Source of the DNA: Rhodospirillaceae bacterium
GTDB taxonomy: Bacteria; Pseudomonadota; Alphaproteobacteria; UBA8366
NCBI GenBank assembly: GCA_002724395.1
Contig: PBOR01000013.1
Span: 128,433 to 192,432, forward strand
Direction: 5' to 3'
Length of the DNA: 64,000 nucleotides
The position numbers and the translations under genes are program-made. The notes under the pieces are model-generated. The model saw only the letters and a program-made list of their open reading frames with translations. It searched no databases and had not been told where the DNA came from. Positions 8,795-20,084 of the stretch are shown one piece after another. Each line of letters starts with the position of its first letter. Position 1 is the first letter of the stretch.

Positions 8795-11700
8795 ATGGTA
8801 AAATTTTCTCACAAGGCGCACCGTGCGTCGGTTTATACGGTTTCTGCAAATCGTTCGTTTGTCGATGTTTTGGCGGCTGGGCTTATTAATGAAACCGCAG
8901 ATGATCAACTGCGGCTGGCAGATTATACCATTTTATTGCCGACCCGCCGAGCGTGCCGTGCGTTAACTGAAGCCTTTCTGCGGCAACGCGGCGGTGCACC
9001 ATTGATCTTGCCTGCGCTAAGGGCTCTGGGTGACACGGATGAAGAAGGTATGGCGCTTGAGGAGACGCCGAGCCTGGATTTAGCGACGCTCCCGCCAGCA
9101 ATGCCGGATATAAGGCGTATTTTGACCTTGGCGGACCGAATTCTTTCTTGGCGATCGCCCGACACCGATGAACAAGGATTAGTGTCCGCTCCAGATCATG
9201 CCTTGATATTAGCCGGTGAATTGGCGCGTTTCTTGGATCAAGTACAGACTGAACGTCTGTCGTTTGAGGGATTGGAAGCGCTAGTTCCAGAGGATTTAGC
9301 GGCACATTGGCAGGAAACATTAGAATTTCTTCGCCATTTCACCAAAGCGTGGCCGCTCGAGGTCGAAGCGTTAGGGTTTCTCGAACCTATCGAGCGGCGC
9401 AACCGCTTGTTAAAGGGAAAGGCCGAGCAATGGATGGGCAGTCCACCGCAAAGCGAGGTCATTGCCGCCGGGTCCACGGGTAGTATCCCTGCTACAGCAG
9501 ATTTATTGACAGTGATAGCAGGTCTACCGCTTGGACGTATTGTGTTACCGGGCCTTGATATTCATAGCGATGAGGAGAACTGGTCGGCTATTGAGAAGGA
9601 ACCGACCCACCCCCAATTTGCGATGGCTAATCTTCTAAAACGTATCCCAATAGAACGCACGGATGTTATCGAATGGTGTGTTGAAGGCTTGTCTGAAGCG
9701 GGGGCTCGTCATGAAACATCCCGCATAAGCCTCCTTAGAGAGTCACTGCGCCCCGCGGAAACAACAACTGCCTGGCAATCTCTTGATAAAATCGCACCCG
9801 AAGCATTATCTGGCCTGTCGCTTCTAGAATGCGCTAATGAAACAGAAGAAGCTGGTGTTATTGCACTTTTGCTGCGGCATGTCCTGGAGACTGATGACAA
9901 AACCGGTGCGTTGGTAACGAGCGACCGGCGCCTCGCACGGCGTGTCGCTGCGGCCCTTGGCCGTTGGAATATCTCCATAGATGATTCCTCCGGCATACCT
10001 CTATCTGAAACACCGCCAGCTATTTTTATGCGCTTGATTGCGGCTATGGTGGAAGAGGACTTTGCTCCTGTTGCATTCCTCGCTTTTAGTAAGCACCCGT
10101 TAGCTGCCATAGGCTATGAACCTAAACGTTTTAGATCTTTAATTCGTCTATTTGATCGCTATGTCCTTCGAGGGCCACGTCCATTTGGCGGTATAAATGG
10201 GTTGCGCAGTGTGTTGGCGTCGGCCGGTGGTCGTCGGCTAAATGAAGATATGAAGCATTCTCTTAGTGCATTATTGGACGCGTTGGAACGGTGTGTGTCG
10301 CCTGTCATCGAATTGGCTACACGTAAGGCGTCACTAAATGAAATCGTAGACGCTCATATCGCTATCGCCGAAAGTTTATCGACGACGGATACAGAAGCGG
10401 GTACGACCCGTTTGTGGGCCGGCGAGAACGGTGAGGCACTAGCGCTATTTTTCGCCGAATTCCGCGCATCGGCCGACTCGTTCTTGGTGCGCTCACCGGC
10501 AGAGTATCCCGCCATTCTGGAAGTATTGTTGGGACGAAATGTGGTGCGCCCCCGCCATAAAAAACATCCACGTTTAAATATTTGGGGGCCACTTGAAGCA
10601 CGTATGCAGCAGGCGGATTGTTTAATTATTGGTGGTCTGAATGAAGGAAGCTGGCCAAGAGAGCCAAATCCTGATCCCTGGCTCAGCAGGCCCATGCTCC
10701 AGCAATTTGGACTCCCTTCGCCGGAACAGCGAATCGGTCTATCAGCGCACGATTTTGCGCAAGCGATGGCGGGCCCTGAGGTTGTTCTAACCCGTGCTCG
10801 GAAGGTGGACGGCGCTCCTACCGTGCCGACTCGATGGCTAAGCCGTTTGCGATCAGTTCTTACTGCGGCGGGTCATGATGTCGGTCTTACTGCGCCTCAC
10901 CAATGGATAGGATGGCATCAAATGTTGGGCCGGCCGGAACAGACCAAACGAATGTTACCGCCGGCACCAATACCGCCATTAGCAGCCCGACCCAAAAAAT
11001 TATCGGTCACGCGGATCGAAGAATGGATGCGCGATCCTTACAGTATATACGCGCGAAATATTCTGAATTTAAGAAAACTGGATCCACTGGAAGCGGATCC
11101 AGGCGCTGCTGATCGGGGTACCATTATTCATGAAGCCTTGGATGTGTTTTTGCGCAAACATGCCGATCACTTTCCGGATGATGCTTTGACCTCTTTGCTT
11201 GACATAGGGCAGGAGGTTTTTGGTGGGTCATTGGGCCGGCCAGCCATTCGCGCATTCTGGTGGCCGCGGTTCGAACGCATAGCGGAATGGTTTGTCGAAA
11301 AAGAACGCGGCCGACGTGCCGGTATTAGCCAATCTTTATCGGAGGGGAAGGGGCACATTACGATCTCTACTGCGAATGGACCGTTTACTTTGACCGCTGT
11401 CGTGGATCGAATTGATCGGCGAGCCGAAGGCGGTATGGAGATCATCGACTATAAAACAGGTGCCGTCCCCACGCGCAAGGAAGTGGAGTTTGGCTATTCG
11501 CCGCAATTGTCTCTGGAGGCAGCGATCGCTATATGCGGTGGTTTTGAGAAGATGGATGGTGGCGATGTAGAGACGCTCGCTTACTGGCGTTTAACCGGTG
11601 GCGACCCGGCGGGCGAGATTAGAACCTTTTCGAATGATGATGGCGCCTTGTCGACGAATGCGCTTGTGGGTTTAGAAAGGCTCCTTGAGGTCTTCAGTAA

Positions 11701-11809
11701 AGCTGAAACCGCATATCAAGCCATCCCGGCACCTGCCTACCGACCGCGTTACAACGATTTTGAGCATCTGGAGCGTATTCTGGAATGGGCTGATGTGGAG
11801 GGTGACTAG
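8795..11809 (+). CDS. addB: double-strand break repair protein AddB (alphaproteobacterial type)
   Basis: AddB subunit of the AddAB helicase-nuclease, 1004 aa, which processes double-strand DNA ends for RecA loading. The N-terminal half is the degenerate helicase-like part (TVSANRSF start region, no intact Walker A). The C-terminal 250 residues are a RecB-type nuclease with RGTIIHEALD and the catalytic IIDYKTG. This is the alphaproteobacterial form and I do not see the four-cysteine iron-sulfur cluster of Bacillus AddB. ATG 8795 is preferred over the adjacent TTG 8792. Six bases separate it from addA. Confidence 0.94.
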   Translation: MVKFSHKAHRASVYTVSANRSFVDVLAAGLINETADDQLRLADYTILLPTRRACRALTEAFLRQRGGAPLILPALRALGDTDEEGMALEETPSLDLATLPPAMPDIRRILTLADRILSWRSPDTDEQGLVSAPDHALILAGELARFLDQVQTERLSFEGLEALVPEDLAAHWQETLEFLRHFTKAWPLEVEALGFLEPIERRNRLLKGKAEQWMGSPPQSEVIAAGSTGSIPATADLLTVIAGLPLGRIVLPGLDIHSDEENWSAIEKEPTHPQFAMANLLKRIPIERTDVIEWCVEGLSEAGARHETSRISLLRESLRPAETTTAWQSLDKIAPEALSGLSLLECANETEEAGVIALLLRHVLETDDKTGALVTSDRRLARRVAAALGRWNISIDDSSGIPLSETPPAIFMRLIAAMVEEDFAPVAFLAFSKHPLAAIGYEPKRFRSLIRLFDRYVLRGPRPFGGINGLRSVLASAGGRRLNEDMKHSLSALLDALERCVSPVIELATRKASLNEIVDAHIAIAESLSTTDTEAGTTRLWAGENGEALALFFAEFRASADSFLVRSPAEYPAILEVLLGRNVVRPRHKKHPRLNIWGPLEARMQQADCLIIGGLNEGSWPREPNPDPWLSRPMLQQFGLPSPEQRIGLSAHDFAQAMAGPEVVLTRARKVDGAPTVPTRWLSRLRSVLTAAGHDVGLTAPHQWIGWHQMLGRPEQTKRMLPPAPIPPLAARPKKLSVTRIEEWMRDPYSIYARNILNLRKLDPLEADPGAADRGTIIHEALDVFLRKHADHFPDDALTSLLDIGQEVFGGSLGRPAIRAFWWPRFERIAEWFVEKERGRRAGISQSLSEGKGHITISTANGPFTLTAVVDRIDRRAEGGMEIIDYKTGAVPTRKEVEFGYSPQLSLEAAIAICGGFEKMDGGDVETLAYWRLTGGDPAGEIRTFSNDDGALSTNALVGLERLLEVFSKAETAYQAIPAPAYRPRYNDFEHLERILEWADVEGD

Positions 11810-11815
11810 GAAGCA

Positions 11816-14800
11816 ATGGTTGATACGGAGGACGTTCTTAATCCAGATCTTCAACAGCGCGAAGCGGCGGACCCAGAAAAGTGCGTCTGGGTCGCGGCCA
11901 GCGCCGGGAGTGGAAAAACCAAGGTTCTGACTGACCGCGTCCTCACGCTTCTACTTGGCGGTGCATTGCCGAACCGTATTTTATGCCTAACCTTCACGAA
12001 AGCGGCGGCTGCAGAAATGGCCAATCGAGTGACTGAGCGGCTAGCTGCTTGGACAGTGGCTGATCCGGAAACTCTCGATGGTTTATTATCAACCCTATTG
12101 GGTCGCATGCCGGATCCTGGGGAGATAATCAGGGCGCGTCGCCTATTTGCCGAAGTACTTGACGTTCCTGGCGGGTTGAGAATTCAAACAATTCATAGTT
12201 TTTGCGAATCATTGATTGCGCGGTTTCCTTTTGAATCTGGCATCCCGCCGCATTTTGAAGTTATGGATGAACGCACAGCAGCTGAACTGATGATTCGATC
12301 ACGTGATCGTGTTTTAGCGGCTGCTAACAGTGATGATAAGTTGGCTGATTCCCTATCTGTGCTCAGTTGTTTTGTACAAGAGGATCAATTCGCCAATTTG
12401 ATATCTGTTCTTCAGCGAGACAGGGGAAAACTGCAGCGCGTCTTAGATGACTCCGGTGGTATTGATCGGACGGCCGATTCTATTCGCCAGGCACTTGGAG
12501 TTTCTGAAAAAGAAACGGTGGAAACGGTTAGGGCGGAGGCTGTTGATGCGGTGGCATTCGATAGCACTGCTTTAAGGCAGGCTGCAAAAGCGCTATTGCA
12601 GGGAACAGTAAAAACCGATCAACCGCGAGGACAGTTCTTAATGGATTGGCTAGCCGCTGATCCGCTGACCCGCGCATCTCGATTTGTTGCGTACTGCGAC
12701 CTATACTTTACCCGAGGCGGTAAACGCCGTACGCGGCTTATAACTGCCGGCGCTGCTAAGGAAAATCCCAACGCTGAGGAGATTTTAGCTCGGGAGGCTG
12801 AACGTCTAGACAATGTGCAAGAACATCTTAAGTCCGTTTTGACAGCCCAAAGTTCTATATCGCTGCTGCATCTGGGCGCAGCTCTACTGAGTGATTATGA
12901 AAGTATAAAACGCCATCGTGTCTGTCTAGATTATGATGATTTGACCTATCGCGCTCAATGGTTATTGCGCCGACCGGGAATCGCGCCATGGGTTTTGTTT
13001 AAGCTGGATGGCGGTTTAGATCACATTTTGATAGACGAAGCGCAAGATACCAATCCGGAACAATGGGATATTGTGGCTGCACTTGCGGAAGAATTTTTCT
13101 CCGGTGATAGCGCTAGACCGGAAATGCGTACTATTTTCGCCGTCGGAGATGTCAAACAATCCATCTTTAGTTTTCAGCGAGCTGCACCAGCTCTTTTTAA
13201 TCAATACCGGAAAGGTTTTTCTGTTCAAGCACGCGCGGTACAAAGGGACTGGCGAGATCTCGATTTGTCTGTTTCTTTCCGCTCCACCGATGCAGTCTTG
13301 AATACTGTCGATATGATATTTTCCACCCAACCGGCAAATAATGGTGTGGTTGAAAGCGCGGAATGTCTAAAACATCAAGCTTTTCGCAAAGGGGCGGCCG
13401 GGTTGGTGGAAGTTTGGCCGCCAATTGGCCCGGCGCTTACGGAACAACAAGAATCTTGGGTGCCACCGATAGAGCGGGCGGTAGAGGATAATCCTTCGGG
13501 CCGCCTAGCTGCGCTTATTGCGGCAAAAATCAAGGCTTGGATAGACGTTGAAATGTTACCCGACCGCAGTCGTAGCATGCGGGCGGGCGACATTATGATC
13601 TTGCTGCGCCGTCGTAGCGGCTTTATGGAACAAATTGTAGCGGCGCTAAAGGCGTGCAATGTGCCAGTGGCCGGTGTTGATAGAATGATGCTGGCCGATC
13701 AACTCGCAGTTATGGATTTGCATGCGCTCGGACGGTTTTTGTTACTGCCGGAGGACGATTTGACATTGGCGACGATTTTAAAATCGCCGTTTATTGGATT
13801 TGATGAAGAACAACTCTTTCAGCTGGCTCATGGGCGCGGGGACGACAGTATTTGGAGTCGGCTTAAACAATTCGCTAAAACTCAATCACAATTTGCAAGT
13901 GTGCGTGATTGGTTAAAGAATTTGCTAGCGAAGGCTGACTGTGATCGCCCTTACGAGCTTTTTGCCAGTTTACTTGCGGAACCGGTTCCGACCGGAGCTA
14001 GTGGTCGAGAGTCCATGTTGGCGCGGCTAGGCCCGGAAGCTGACGATCCGATAGATGAATTTTTGAATTTGGCGATGACTTATGAGTCGGTTCATGTGCC
14101 GTCCCTAGAGGGATTTCTGCATTGGATGGCGGCGGGAAAAGTCGAAATTAAACGCGATCTTGAGCAAGGTTCTGCAGACGAAGTCCGTGTTATGACGGTC
14201 CATGGTGCGAAAGGCCTTCAGGCACCGGTCGTTATTTTACCTGACACTATGGCGAAGCCTGTTTCAAGCCCAGAAGTCTTGTGGCATGATTCCTTGCCGT
14301 TTTGGGCACCTCGTCGTCAGTTTGAGCCCCGCTTATGCCGTAATTTAAGGGAAGAAGCAGAAGCAGGGCGTGACCAAGAATACCGACGTCTATTATACGT
14401 CGCGCTGACGCGTGCTGAAGATAGGCTTTATGTTTGCGGTTATCATGGCAGTCGGCCCCCATCTGAAGATTGTTGGTATACTTTGATCCGCGATGGCCTC
14501 TCGACAACAGCGGAGTCAGTATCTTTCGATTTTGGGGTGCTAATCAGCGGAGGCTGGAAGGGAGAAGGATTGCGATATGAAACCTCTCAAAGGCGCAAGG
14601 TTGAAAAACATATTGCAGATAGTCGGCGGACAATAAATTGCGGAACGTTGCCTGACTGGATGTACGCGTTAGCGCCACAGGAAACGACGCCGCCGAAGCC
14701 ATTAACGCCATCTCGTCCAGTTCAAGACCCACCGGCAGCATCTCCATTAGGTGATGACGATGGCCGGCGATTCAAGCGCGGTCTTATTATCCATCGGCTT

Positions 14801-15277
14801 TTGCAGATATTGCCAGATCTGCCATCAAATGAACGGCGTCTGGTGACTAAAAGGTTGTTGGGTGGCGAATCGCTAGGATTGGGGTCGGCAGAACAGGAAA
14901 ACATCCTTGAAACGGTTTTGACTGTTATAGATGGCCCGGAGTTCAGTGACTTGTTCGGATCAAATTCAAAGGCGGAAGTACCGCTTATTGGTACGGTGGA
15001 AATGGCACATGGGCCGGAGATAGTAGCGGGGCAGGTTGACCGGCTAATTGTTCGGGATGATGAAGTTTTGGTGGTTGACTACAAATCTATGCGCCCCCCA
15101 CCTAAGTCTAAAGGCGGTGTTCCTGAAGTCTACCTTAGGCAAATGGCAGCTTACCGGGCGGTATTGCGTGGTATTTGGCCGAACCGCCAGGTCAAATGTG
15201 CAATGCTGTGGACCGAGAACCCCAGTATAATGGTGCTTGATGATGTGCAGCTTGATTCCTATTCGGTGGCTCCTTAG
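11816..15277 (+). CDS. addA: double-strand break repair helicase AddA
   Basis: UvrD/Rep-family helicase-nuclease subunit, 1153 aa. Walker A is AASAGSGKT, motif II is LIDEAQD, GDVKQSIFSFQRA is motif III, and YVALTRAEDRL is the conserved C-terminal helicase motif. A RecB-type nuclease at the C-terminus is marked by VVDYKS. A good AGGAAG ribosome site sits just before the ATG. AddA works with AddB, directly upstream, as the alphaproteobacterial counterpart of RecBCD. Confidence 0.96.
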   Translation: MVDTEDVLNPDLQQREAADPEKCVWVAASAGSGKTKVLTDRVLTLLLGGALPNRILCLTFTKAAAAEMANRVTERLAAWTVADPETLDGLLSTLLGRMPDPGEIIRARRLFAEVLDVPGGLRIQTIHSFCESLIARFPFESGIPPHFEVMDERTAAELMIRSRDRVLAAANSDDKLADSLSVLSCFVQEDQFANLISVLQRDRGKLQRVLDDSGGIDRTADSIRQALGVSEKETVETVRAEAVDAVAFDSTALRQAAKALLQGTVKTDQPRGQFLMDWLAADPLTRASRFVAYCDLYFTRGGKRRTRLITAGAAKENPNAEEILAREAERLDNVQEHLKSVLTAQSSISLLHLGAALLSDYESIKRHRVCLDYDDLTYRAQWLLRRPGIAPWVLFKLDGGLDHILIDEAQDTNPEQWDIVAALAEEFFSGDSARPEMRTIFAVGDVKQSIFSFQRAAPALFNQYRKGFSVQARAVQRDWRDLDLSVSFRSTDAVLNTVDMIFSTQPANNGVVESAECLKHQAFRKGAAGLVEVWPPIGPALTEQQESWVPPIERAVEDNPSGRLAALIAAKIKAWIDVEMLPDRSRSMRAGDIMILLRRRSGFMEQIVAALKACNVPVAGVDRMMLADQLAVMDLHALGRFLLLPEDDLTLATILKSPFIGFDEEQLFQLAHGRGDDSIWSRLKQFAKTQSQFASVRDWLKNLLAKADCDRPYELFASLLAEPVPTGASGRESMLARLGPEADDPIDEFLNLAMTYESVHVPSLEGFLHWMAAGKVEIKRDLEQGSADEVRVMTVHGAKGLQAPVVILPDTMAKPVSSPEVLWHDSLPFWAPRRQFEPRLCRNLREEAEAGRDQEYRRLLYVALTRAEDRLYVCGYHGSRPPSEDCWYTLIRDGLSTTAESVSFDFGVLISGGWKGEGLRYETSQRRKVEKHIADSRRTINCGTLPDWMYALAPQETTPPKPLTPSRPVQDPPAASPLGDDDGRRFKRGLIIHRLLQILPDLPSNERRLVTKRLLGGESLGLGSAEQENILETVLTVIDGPEFSDLFGSNSKAEVPLIGTVEMAHGPEIVAGQVDRLIVRDDEVLVVDYKSMRPPPKSKGGVPEVYLRQMAAYRAVLRGIWPNRQVKCAMLWTENPSIMVLDDVQLDSYSVAP

Positions 15278-15348
15278 ATTGAAAGTAGAGGATTGGGATG
15301 CATTAGAATGGACATTGGTATCCTAAAATTTTTTGAAAGGGACCTTCT

Positions 15349-15672
15349 ATGGCTGACACGTTAGCGGTAAGTGACGATGAGTTTGAAGCGAATGTATTGA
15401 AGGCTGCAGGGCCAGTACTTGTAGATTTTTGGGCTGAGTGGTGTGGTCCCTGTAAAATGATAGCGCCGGTGTTAGAAGAAATCGCAGCGGATATGGGCGA
15501 CAAGGTAACGGTGGCCAAAATCAATATAGATGATAACCCTAATACGCCGTCAAAATACGGTGTCCGTGGAATTCCTACTCTAATGATTTTTAAGGACGGG
15601 GAAGTGGCATCGACGAAAGTGGGTGCGTTGCCGAAAAGTCAAATCATACAATGGGTAGAATCAGTGTTATAA
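15349..15672 (+). CDS. trxA: thioredoxin
   Basis: Thioredoxin of 107 aa with the redox motif WCGPC (Cys32 and Cys35) and the cis-proline loop GIPTLM. General cytoplasmic disulfide reductant, substrate of thioredoxin reductase. AAAGGGA ribosome site. It lies 71 bases after addA and ends 14 bases before the convergent folC. The trxA-addA-addB neighbourhood is common in alphaproteobacteria. Confidence 0.97.
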   Translation: MADTLAVSDDEFEANVLKAAGPVLVDFWAEWCGPCKMIAPVLEEIAADMGDKVTVAKINIDDNPNTPSKYGVRGIPTLMIFKDGEVASTKVGALPKSQIIQWVESVL

Positions 15673-15686
15673 CTCTTTACTAAGTG

Positions 15687-16985
15687 TTATGGTCCACCGT
15701 TTCCATTTAGGCCATAAATATGGCCTAATAAGTAAAGCGAACCGCACACAAGAATACGTGCGGGACCAGACTCGTTAGCCAAAATACTCTCTATAGCAGA
15801 TTGAAAATTGCAGGCCGTCTCGGTTGTGATCCCAGCGATTCGCGCCGCCCTTGCAATTTCTGTGGCTTGTGCGCTGGCCGCTTCACCGGGAATTGCGATG
15901 GCTCTTAGGCTTGCAGCGTGCGGAGAGAGAAACCTTAGAAATCTTTCCGCTTGTTTGGATTCCATCATGCCAACGATCAGATGGGTTGGTTGGCCTTGCC
16001 AGGCAGATATAGTCTGTGCAAGTGCCGCGCCGGCAGCTGGATTATGTCCGCCGTCTAGCCAGAGTTCCCAGCCATGAGGTAGAGAGTCTATCAGCCTTCC
16101 TTCGTTCAATCGTTGGAGGCGACCAGGCCAGACCGCATTTCCTATCCCTTCTTTTATTGTTCCGTCGGTCACATTAGCGATGGGGAATTGTTCTAAACAG
16201 GCGATTGCGGTCCCGGCATTCATCAGTTGATGCAGGCCATCAAGTGACGGCATCGGTAAATGCAAAGTAAGGGCTCGTGAGCTGTATTTAAAGCCGTTCG
16301 ACTTTTTTGTTATTTGCCAATCACTACCATAGACAAATGGCAGTGCGCCGACGGCGGTGGCGGTCTTTAGTATAACTTGGCGAACTGAATCCTCCTGAGA
16401 GGCGATGATGGACGGGACCCCTTGCTTCTGTATGGCGGCTTTCTCAAAAGCGATAGCCGCGAGAGTATCACCAAGGAAATGCATGTGATCCATTCCAATA
16501 GGTGTAATGGCCGTCATTGCTGGCCGCTTTACTAGGTTAGTCGCATCCAACCGGCCGCCTAGACCAGTTTCCAAAAGAACTATGTCTGCATCTATTTGCG
16601 CAAAAGCGAGAAAAGCGGCGGCCGTGGTAATCTCGAAAAATGTAATTTCCTCACTGTCATTGGCTCGTTCGCATTCACCTAATACTTCAGCCAATGCTTC
16701 TTCGGAAATCATTTTCCCAGCTAGCACAATCCTCTCGCGAAACTGGACTAGATGCGGTGAGGTGTAGACATGCACTTTATGGCCCGCTGCTTCTAGAATG
16801 CATTTCAGGAAGGCGATTGTGGATCCCTTGCCGTTGGTGCCGGCTATGTGAATGACTGGCGGGAGACGGTCTTGTGGTGACCCCAGTCGCCCTAAAAGCC
16901 TATTGATTCGCTTTAAAGAAAGATCAATGAGCTTTGGATGTAGCGCTTGCAGCCGCTTGAGAATGACGTCGCTTTGGTGGTCCAT
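15687..16985 (-). CDS. folC: bifunctional dihydrofolate synthase / folylpolyglutamate synthase
   Basis: Mur-ligase-fold enzyme, 432 aa, adding glutamate to dihydropteroate and extending the glutamate tail of folates; cytoplasmic, ATP-dependent. The P-loop GTNGKGS is at 49-55, followed by YTSPHLV, the glycine-rich ETGLGGRLDATN segment and LDGGHNP. Last gene of the - strand run that begins at aroA. Only 14 bases separate it from accD. Confidence 0.96.
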   Translation of the reverse strand: MDHQSDVILKRLQALHPKLIDLSLKRINRLLGRLGSPQDRLPPVIHIAGTNGKGSTIAFLKCILEAAGHKVHVYTSPHLVQFRERIVLAGKMISEEALAEVLGECERANDSEEITFFEITTAAAFLAFAQIDADIVLLETGLGGRLDATNLVKRPAMTAITPIGMDHMHFLGDTLAAIAFEKAAIQKQGVPSIIASQEDSVRQVILKTATAVGALPFVYGSDWQITKKSNGFKYSSRALTLHLPMPSLDGLHQLMNAGTAIACLEQFPIANVTDGTIKEGIGNAVWPGRLQRLNEGRLIDSLPHGWELWLDGGHNPAAGAALAQTISAWQGQPTHLIVGMMESKQAERFLRFLSPHAASLRAIAIPGEAASAQATEIARAARIAGITTETACNFQSAIESILANESGPARILVCGSLYLLGHIYGLNGNGGP

Positions 16986-16999
16986 TAGGAGAGGTTTAA

Positions 17000-17950
17000 T
17001 CAGGCCGAGGTGGGGTCTAATGTATGAGGTGTTGTGCGAGGCGCAATCGTTTCGCTTGCCTCGTCGTGGCCTGATTGCTGAAGGGTCAAGATCTTACCAG
17101 AAGGTGTCGGTTGGCGAAGAAGTGCAATGACCCGTATAAGTGTATCTCGCAGTTCACTTCTGTCCGTAACAATATCGATCATGCCGTGTTCAAGCAGATA
17201 TTCTGCGCGTTGGAATCCGTCAGGCAGAGTCTCGCGGACGGTTTGTTCAATCACTCGAGCTCCAGCGAAACCGATCATTGCGCCCTTTTCGGCAATATGA
17301 ATGTCACCCAGCATTGCAAAACTCGCGGAGACACCGCCGGTGGTTGGGTCTGCAAGGACCACGATATAAGGTAATTTAGCCTCTCTGACTTCTTGAACAG
17401 CAATTATGGTTCTTGGCATTTGCATCAAGGATATCGCGCCTTCTTGCATGCGCGCGCCACCGGAGGCGGTAACGGCAATTAACGGTGCTTGTTGAACCAC
17501 GGCAAGGCGTGCGGCTGTTATTAAACCATCGCCCACCGCGGCTCCCATAGAGCCTCCCATAAAGTCAAAATTCAGAACCGCAATAACGACAGGTAAATTT
17601 CCCATCGTACCGTGGGCAACTATAATCGCATCTTTTTCTTCGGTCTTATTACGTGCTTCCTTAAGGCGATCAGTATAGCGTTTCTGGTCGCGGAACTTGA
17701 GTGGATCATGTGGTGCTTTTGGCAACTCAATGCGTTGGTATTTGCCGTCATCAAACATTAATTTGAGGCGTTCTTTAGCGCTAAGCCGTAAATGATGGCC
17801 ACATTGTTGGCAGACCGATAAATTCGCTTCAAGATCGCGATGAAAAATCATGTAATCGCATGCTGGGCATTTATGCCAAAAATCTTCTGGTACTTCACGT
17901 TTAACCAGTTTCTTCAACTTTGGTCTGACGAAGTTAGTGAGCCAATTCAT
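17000..17950 (-). CDS. accD: acetyl-CoA carboxylase carboxyltransferase subunit beta
   Basis: Beta subunit of the carboxyltransferase that makes malonyl-CoA for fatty acid synthesis, 316 aa. The N-terminal zinc ribbon has Cys28, Cys31, Cys47 and Cys50. The crotonase-like fold follows, with SGGARMQEG and the [12 protein letters not shown] segment. The start overlaps the trpA stop by 4 bases. The pairing trpA-accD-folC is standard in alphaproteobacteria. The alpha subunit gene is elsewhere. Confidence 0.97.
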   Translation of the reverse strand: MNWLTNFVRPKLKKLVKREVPEDFWHKCPACDYMIFHRDLEANLSVCQQCGHHLRLSAKERLKLMFDDGKYQRIELPKAPHDPLKFRDQKRYTDRLKEARNKTEEKDAIIVAHGTMGNLPVVIAVLNFDFMGGSMGAAVGDGLITAARLAVVQQAPLIAVTASGGARMQEGAISLMQMPRTIIAVQEVREAKLPYIVVLADPTTGGVSASFAMLGDIHIAEKGAMIGFAGARVIEQTVRETLPDGFQRAEYLLEHGMIDIVTDRSELRDTLIRVIALLRQPTPSGKILTLQQSGHDEASETIAPRTTPHTLDPTSA

Positions 17951-18768
17951 GTGCCGTGCAACCCGGTTGCTAATGTTTTGACAAATTGCAGCACATTATT
18001 GACGGTCTTGTCTGTGGGTTTTCCGTCGTTATTAAGATGCGTTGCGATAACATTGACTATGGCAGAGCCCACAACAGCTGCATCTGCAACGGACGTAATG
18101 GCGCGAACGTCTTCGGGTGTTTTGATGCCAAAGCCGACGCCTATCGGTAAGTCCGTATGTTGTCGCAGCCGGTCTACTGCCTTTTTAACATCGCCTTTAT
18201 TGGCAGATGCAGTTCCGGTAATTCCCATGATGGCAACATAATATACAAAACCACTAGTGTTTGTCAGAACGATAGGCAGCCGTTTGGCATCAGTTGTTGG
18301 TGTTGCTAATCGAATCCAATTTAGCCCCGCATTTAGAGCGGGAATACACAATTCATTATCCTCTTCAGGCGGCAGATCGACAATGATTAGGCCATCAACG
18401 CCCGTCTCACAGGCGTTTCTGAGAAACTCATCAACGCCATAACTATAAATTGGATTATAATAACCCATCAGTACTATGGGCGTATTCATATCATCTTTGC
18501 GAAAGGCGCGGACAAGATCGAGTGTCCCTTTAAGCGTCATGCCTGCAGCCCGCGCTCTTTGGGAGGATGCTTGAATAGCCGGCCCGTCTGCCATTGGGTC
18601 AGAGAACGGCATGCCGAGTTCGATTATGTCAGCACCTGCAGCCGGCAACCCTTTAATAATTTCAAGCGCAGTTTCTGGGTTTGGGTCGCCTGCGGTTAAG
18701 AACGTCACTAGGCCGCCGCGTTCTGCGGCCTTTAATTCGGCAAAGCGCGCGTCGATGCGTCCTGTCAT
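17947..18768 (-). CDS. trpA: tryptophan synthase alpha subunit
   Basis: Cleaves indole-3-glycerol phosphate to indole and glyceraldehyde-3-phosphate, 273 aa. Catalytic Glu50 lies in [12 protein letters not shown] and Asp61 in MADGP; the phosphate-binding GFGIKTPED loop is near the C-terminus. It overlaps trpB by 4 bases upstream and accD by 4 downstream, so translation is coupled. Partner of TrpB in the alpha2beta2 complex. Confidence 0.98.
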   Translation of the reverse strand: MTGRIDARFAELKAAERGGLVTFLTAGDPNPETALEIIKGLPAAGADIIELGMPFSDPMADGPAIQASSQRARAAGMTLKGTLDLVRAFRKDDMNTPIVLMGYYNPIYSYGVDEFLRNACETGVDGLIIVDLPPEEDNELCIPALNAGLNWIRLATPTTDAKRLPIVLTNTSGFVYYVAIMGITGTASANKGDVKKAVDRLRQHTDLPIGVGFGIKTPEDVRAITSVADAAVVGSAIVNVIATHLNNDGKPTDKTVNNVLQFVKTLATGLHGT

Positions 18769-19976
18769 ATCTTGACACCTAGCATATCTGCTACGGTGAA
18801 AATATCCTTATCGCCACGCCCGCACATATTCATACAAATGAGGTGGTCCGGGGGCAAAGCGCCTGCAACCTTTGCGACGTAAGCAAGGGCGTGTGAAGGT
18901 TCAAGGGCTGGTATTATACCTTCTAGTTTGGCGCATAATTGAAACGCTTCGAGTGCTTCCGTATCAGTTGCGGACACATATTCCACCCGTTCGTTGTCTT
19001 TGAGCCAGGCATGCTCGGGACCAATCCCCGGATAATCGAGCCCGGCAGAAATAGAATGTGCATCTTTAATTTGGCCGTCATCGGTTTGGAGCAGATAGGT
19101 GCGGTTTCCGTGCAGAATCCCGGGTCGGCCACCAGTTAGCGAGGCTGCGTGGGCTCCGCTATCTATGCTCTTGCCGGCTGCTTCGACGCCGAGCATCTGT
19201 ACGCCTTTGTCATCCAAGAATGGATGAAATAAGCCCATTGCATTAGAGCCACCACCGATGCAGGCAACCAGCGAGTCCGGTAACCTGCCTTCGGCTTCCA
19301 TCATTTGTTCACGGGTTTCTGAACCTATAACCGACTGAAAATCACGGACCATTGCAGGGTAAGGGTGTGGGCCGGCAACGGTGCCGATGATATAGAATGT
19401 ATCTTCCACATTAGCAACCCAATCACGGAGTGCATCGTTCATGGCGTCTTTAAGGGTCTGGCTGCCGCTTGTAACCGGCACAACCTCAGCGCCAAGCAAC
19501 TTCATGCGAAAGACATTTGGTTGCTGACGTTCCACATCTGTTGCACCCATGTAAATGACGCAAGGAAAATCAAAGAGGGCAGCAACGGTTGCTACCGCTA
19601 CTCCATGTTGTCCGGCGCCGGTTTCCGCAATGATGCGCGTCTTTCCCATACGTTTTGCGAGGAGTATCTGACCGAGGCAATTGTTGATTTTGTGGGATCC
19701 GGTGTGATTAAGTTCGTCACGCTTGAAATATACTTTTGCACCACCGAAATGCTCTGTTAGTCGTTTGGCAAAATAAAGTGGGCTCGGGCGGCCAGCATAA
19801 TGGGTCAACAAACAATCAAGTTCCGCTTGGAAGGTTGGGTCTGCTTTCGCAGCTTCATAAGCGTTTTCGACTGATAAAATCAATGGCATGAGCGTTTCGG
19901 CGACGTAACGTCCCCCGAAAATACCAAAATGACCATGATCGTCAGGTCCGGATCGAAAAGAATTAGGCTTTAACAT
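18765..19976 (-). CDS. trpB: tryptophan synthase beta subunit
   Basis: PLP enzyme joining indole and serine to tryptophan, 403 aa. The PLP lysine is Lys96 in HTGSHKINN, the GGGSNA phosphate loop is present, and the N-terminal FGIFGGRYV is the usual TrpB1 signature. The downstream trpA overlaps it by 4 bases. 108 noncoding bases separate it from trpF upstream, with no leader peptide or attenuator that I can recognise. trpE, G, D and C are not in the window. Confidence 0.98.
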   Translation of the reverse strand: MLKPNSFRSGPDDHGHFGIFGGRYVAETLMPLILSVENAYEAAKADPTFQAELDCLLTHYAGRPSPLYFAKRLTEHFGGAKVYFKRDELNHTGSHKINNCLGQILLAKRMGKTRIIAETGAGQHGVAVATVAALFDFPCVIYMGATDVERQQPNVFRMKLLGAEVVPVTSGSQTLKDAMNDALRDWVANVEDTFYIIGTVAGPHPYPAMVRDFQSVIGSETREQMMEAEGRLPDSLVACIGGGSNAMGLFHPFLDDKGVQMLGVEAAGKSIDSGAHAASLTGGRPGILHGNRTYLLQTDDGQIKDAHSISAGLDYPGIGPEHAWLKDNERVEYVSATDTEALEAFQLCAKLEGIIPALEPSHALAYVAKVAGALPPDHLICMNMCGRGDKDIFTVADMLGVKI

Positions 19977-20084
19977 GGTTAGTCGGGCTCGCGGTTTTTT
20001 CTAGATGTTTTTCAAGCGCGGAACCGGCGTAATACAGCACCGTAAAGGCGAAGTCTACCTTAGCTGTGAGCTCATTCCCGCTAT